In this document: piece after piece, positions 59,388 through 59,507 of the stretch
Position numbering within the stretch: the first letter of the stretch is position 1
Layout: each line of letters opens with the position of its first letter
Notes under the pieces: model-generated
The model's input: only the letters and a program-made list of their open reading frames with translations
Database searches by the model: none
Told to the model about the DNA's origin: nothing
Position numbers and translations under genes: made by a program
Assembly (NCBI RefSeq): GCF_024127895.1
Contig: NZ_JAMYBK010000025.1
Coordinates: 1 to 59,507, forward strand
Direction of reading: 5' to 3'
DNA length: 59,507 bases
Origin: Pseudomonas guariconensis
GTDB lineage: Bacteria > Pseudomonadota > Gammaproteobacteria > Pseudomonadales > Pseudomonadaceae

Positions 59388-59507
59388 TCACGGCTTGCCC
59401 GTGATCATCGGCAGGTCCAGGCCCTGCTCCTTGGCGCAGTCGATAGCGATCTGATAGCCGGCGTCGGCGTGGCGCATCACGCCGGTGCCCGGGTCGTTGG
59501 TCAGCAC
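59388..59507 (-). CDS. hutU: Urocanate hydratase, C-terminal end
   Basis: The last 39 residues of the protein are visible (VLTNDPGTGVMRHADAGYQI then AIDCAKEQGLDLPMITGKP) and match the conserved C-terminus of urocanate hydratase, including the MRHADAGY motif. HutU adds water to urocanate with NAD as cofactor, giving imidazolone propionate in histidine degradation. The 5' part lies beyond the right edge of the window. Confidence 0.93.
   Translation of the reverse strand: MLTNDPGTGVMRHADAGYQIAIDCAKEQGLDLPMITGKP

Noticed and set aside
1..59507. CRISPR arrays, prophage genes, integrases or toxin-antitoxin pairs
   Set aside because: I looked for regularly spaced repeats, phage structural genes, tyrosine recombinases near the tRNA genes and small paired genes and saw none; REP units are the only repeated intergenic elements.

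Overview
The window reads as a stretch of a Pseudomonas chromosome, most likely the P. putida group. The evidence is high GC, Pseudomonas-type REP palindromes (CGGGCNAGCCCGCTCCCACA and GTGGGAGCCGGCTTGCCGGCGA types), recurring GGGCTGCAAAGCAGCCC hairpins, and proteins of clear Pseudomonas character (RsmA/CsrA, ModABC, TsdBA, Ugd/GalU/Gor, AhpC/AhpF, SstT, NhaR, PuuB, OprD, HutU). All assignments come from reading translated sequence; no database search was run.

Layout. 1-3.5 kb: the edge of an IS3-family element, a small gene broken by an amber codon, small conserved proteins, DoxX and tRNA-Leu(TAA). 3.6-6.6 kb: a three-gene signalling operon of PAS histidine kinase, double-domain KaiC-like ATPase and single-domain response regulator, facing csrA. 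7.3-9.8 kb: modABC behind a good ModE-type operator. 10-27.4 kb: mostly core genome, with nitronate monooxygenase, tsdBA thiosulfate dehydrogenase, ugd, galU, gor, ahpC-ahpF with a candidate OxyR site, sstT, nhaR, a TerC protein and puuB.

27.6-49.4 kb: a 21.7-kb accessory block lying between two near-identical direct copies of tRNA-Val(GAC). Both edges contain gene debris (an SsuA-like fragment on the left; a GntR pseudogene and a frameshifted FAH-family pseudogene on the right). Inside are an HD-GNAT fusion, regulators and a large catabolic locus for hydroxyproline-like or related cyclic amino acids. That locus has two proline-racemase-superfamily enzymes, two FAD amino-acid/amine oxidoreductases, two aldehyde dehydrogenases, a DapA-family deaminase/aldolase, two SDRs, a 2-hydroxyacid dehydrogenase, a polar amino acid ABC transporter and an MFS transporter. 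It looks like a doubled pathway, not a single standard hydroxyproline operon.

49.7-52.7 kb: an MBL-fold hydrolase, an OprD-family porin whose signal peptide is out of frame at a run of seven C, and a MarR/HpaR-type regulator. Similar AT-rich palindromes lie in front of all three. 52.9-54.9 kb: remnants of a LysR gene on both sides of an Old Yellow Enzyme gene, plus a TonB-receptor fragment. 54.9-59.5 kb: a minus-strand series hutU (partial) - CaiB-type CoA-transferase - acyl-CoA dehydrogenase - NCS1 permease - TetR. The first three are tightly coupled. A CaiB/CaiA-like pair fused to a urocanate hydratase operon suggests a route that oxidises imidazole propionate (dihydrourocanate) through CoA esters to urocanate; I consider this the most interesting hypothesis in the window.
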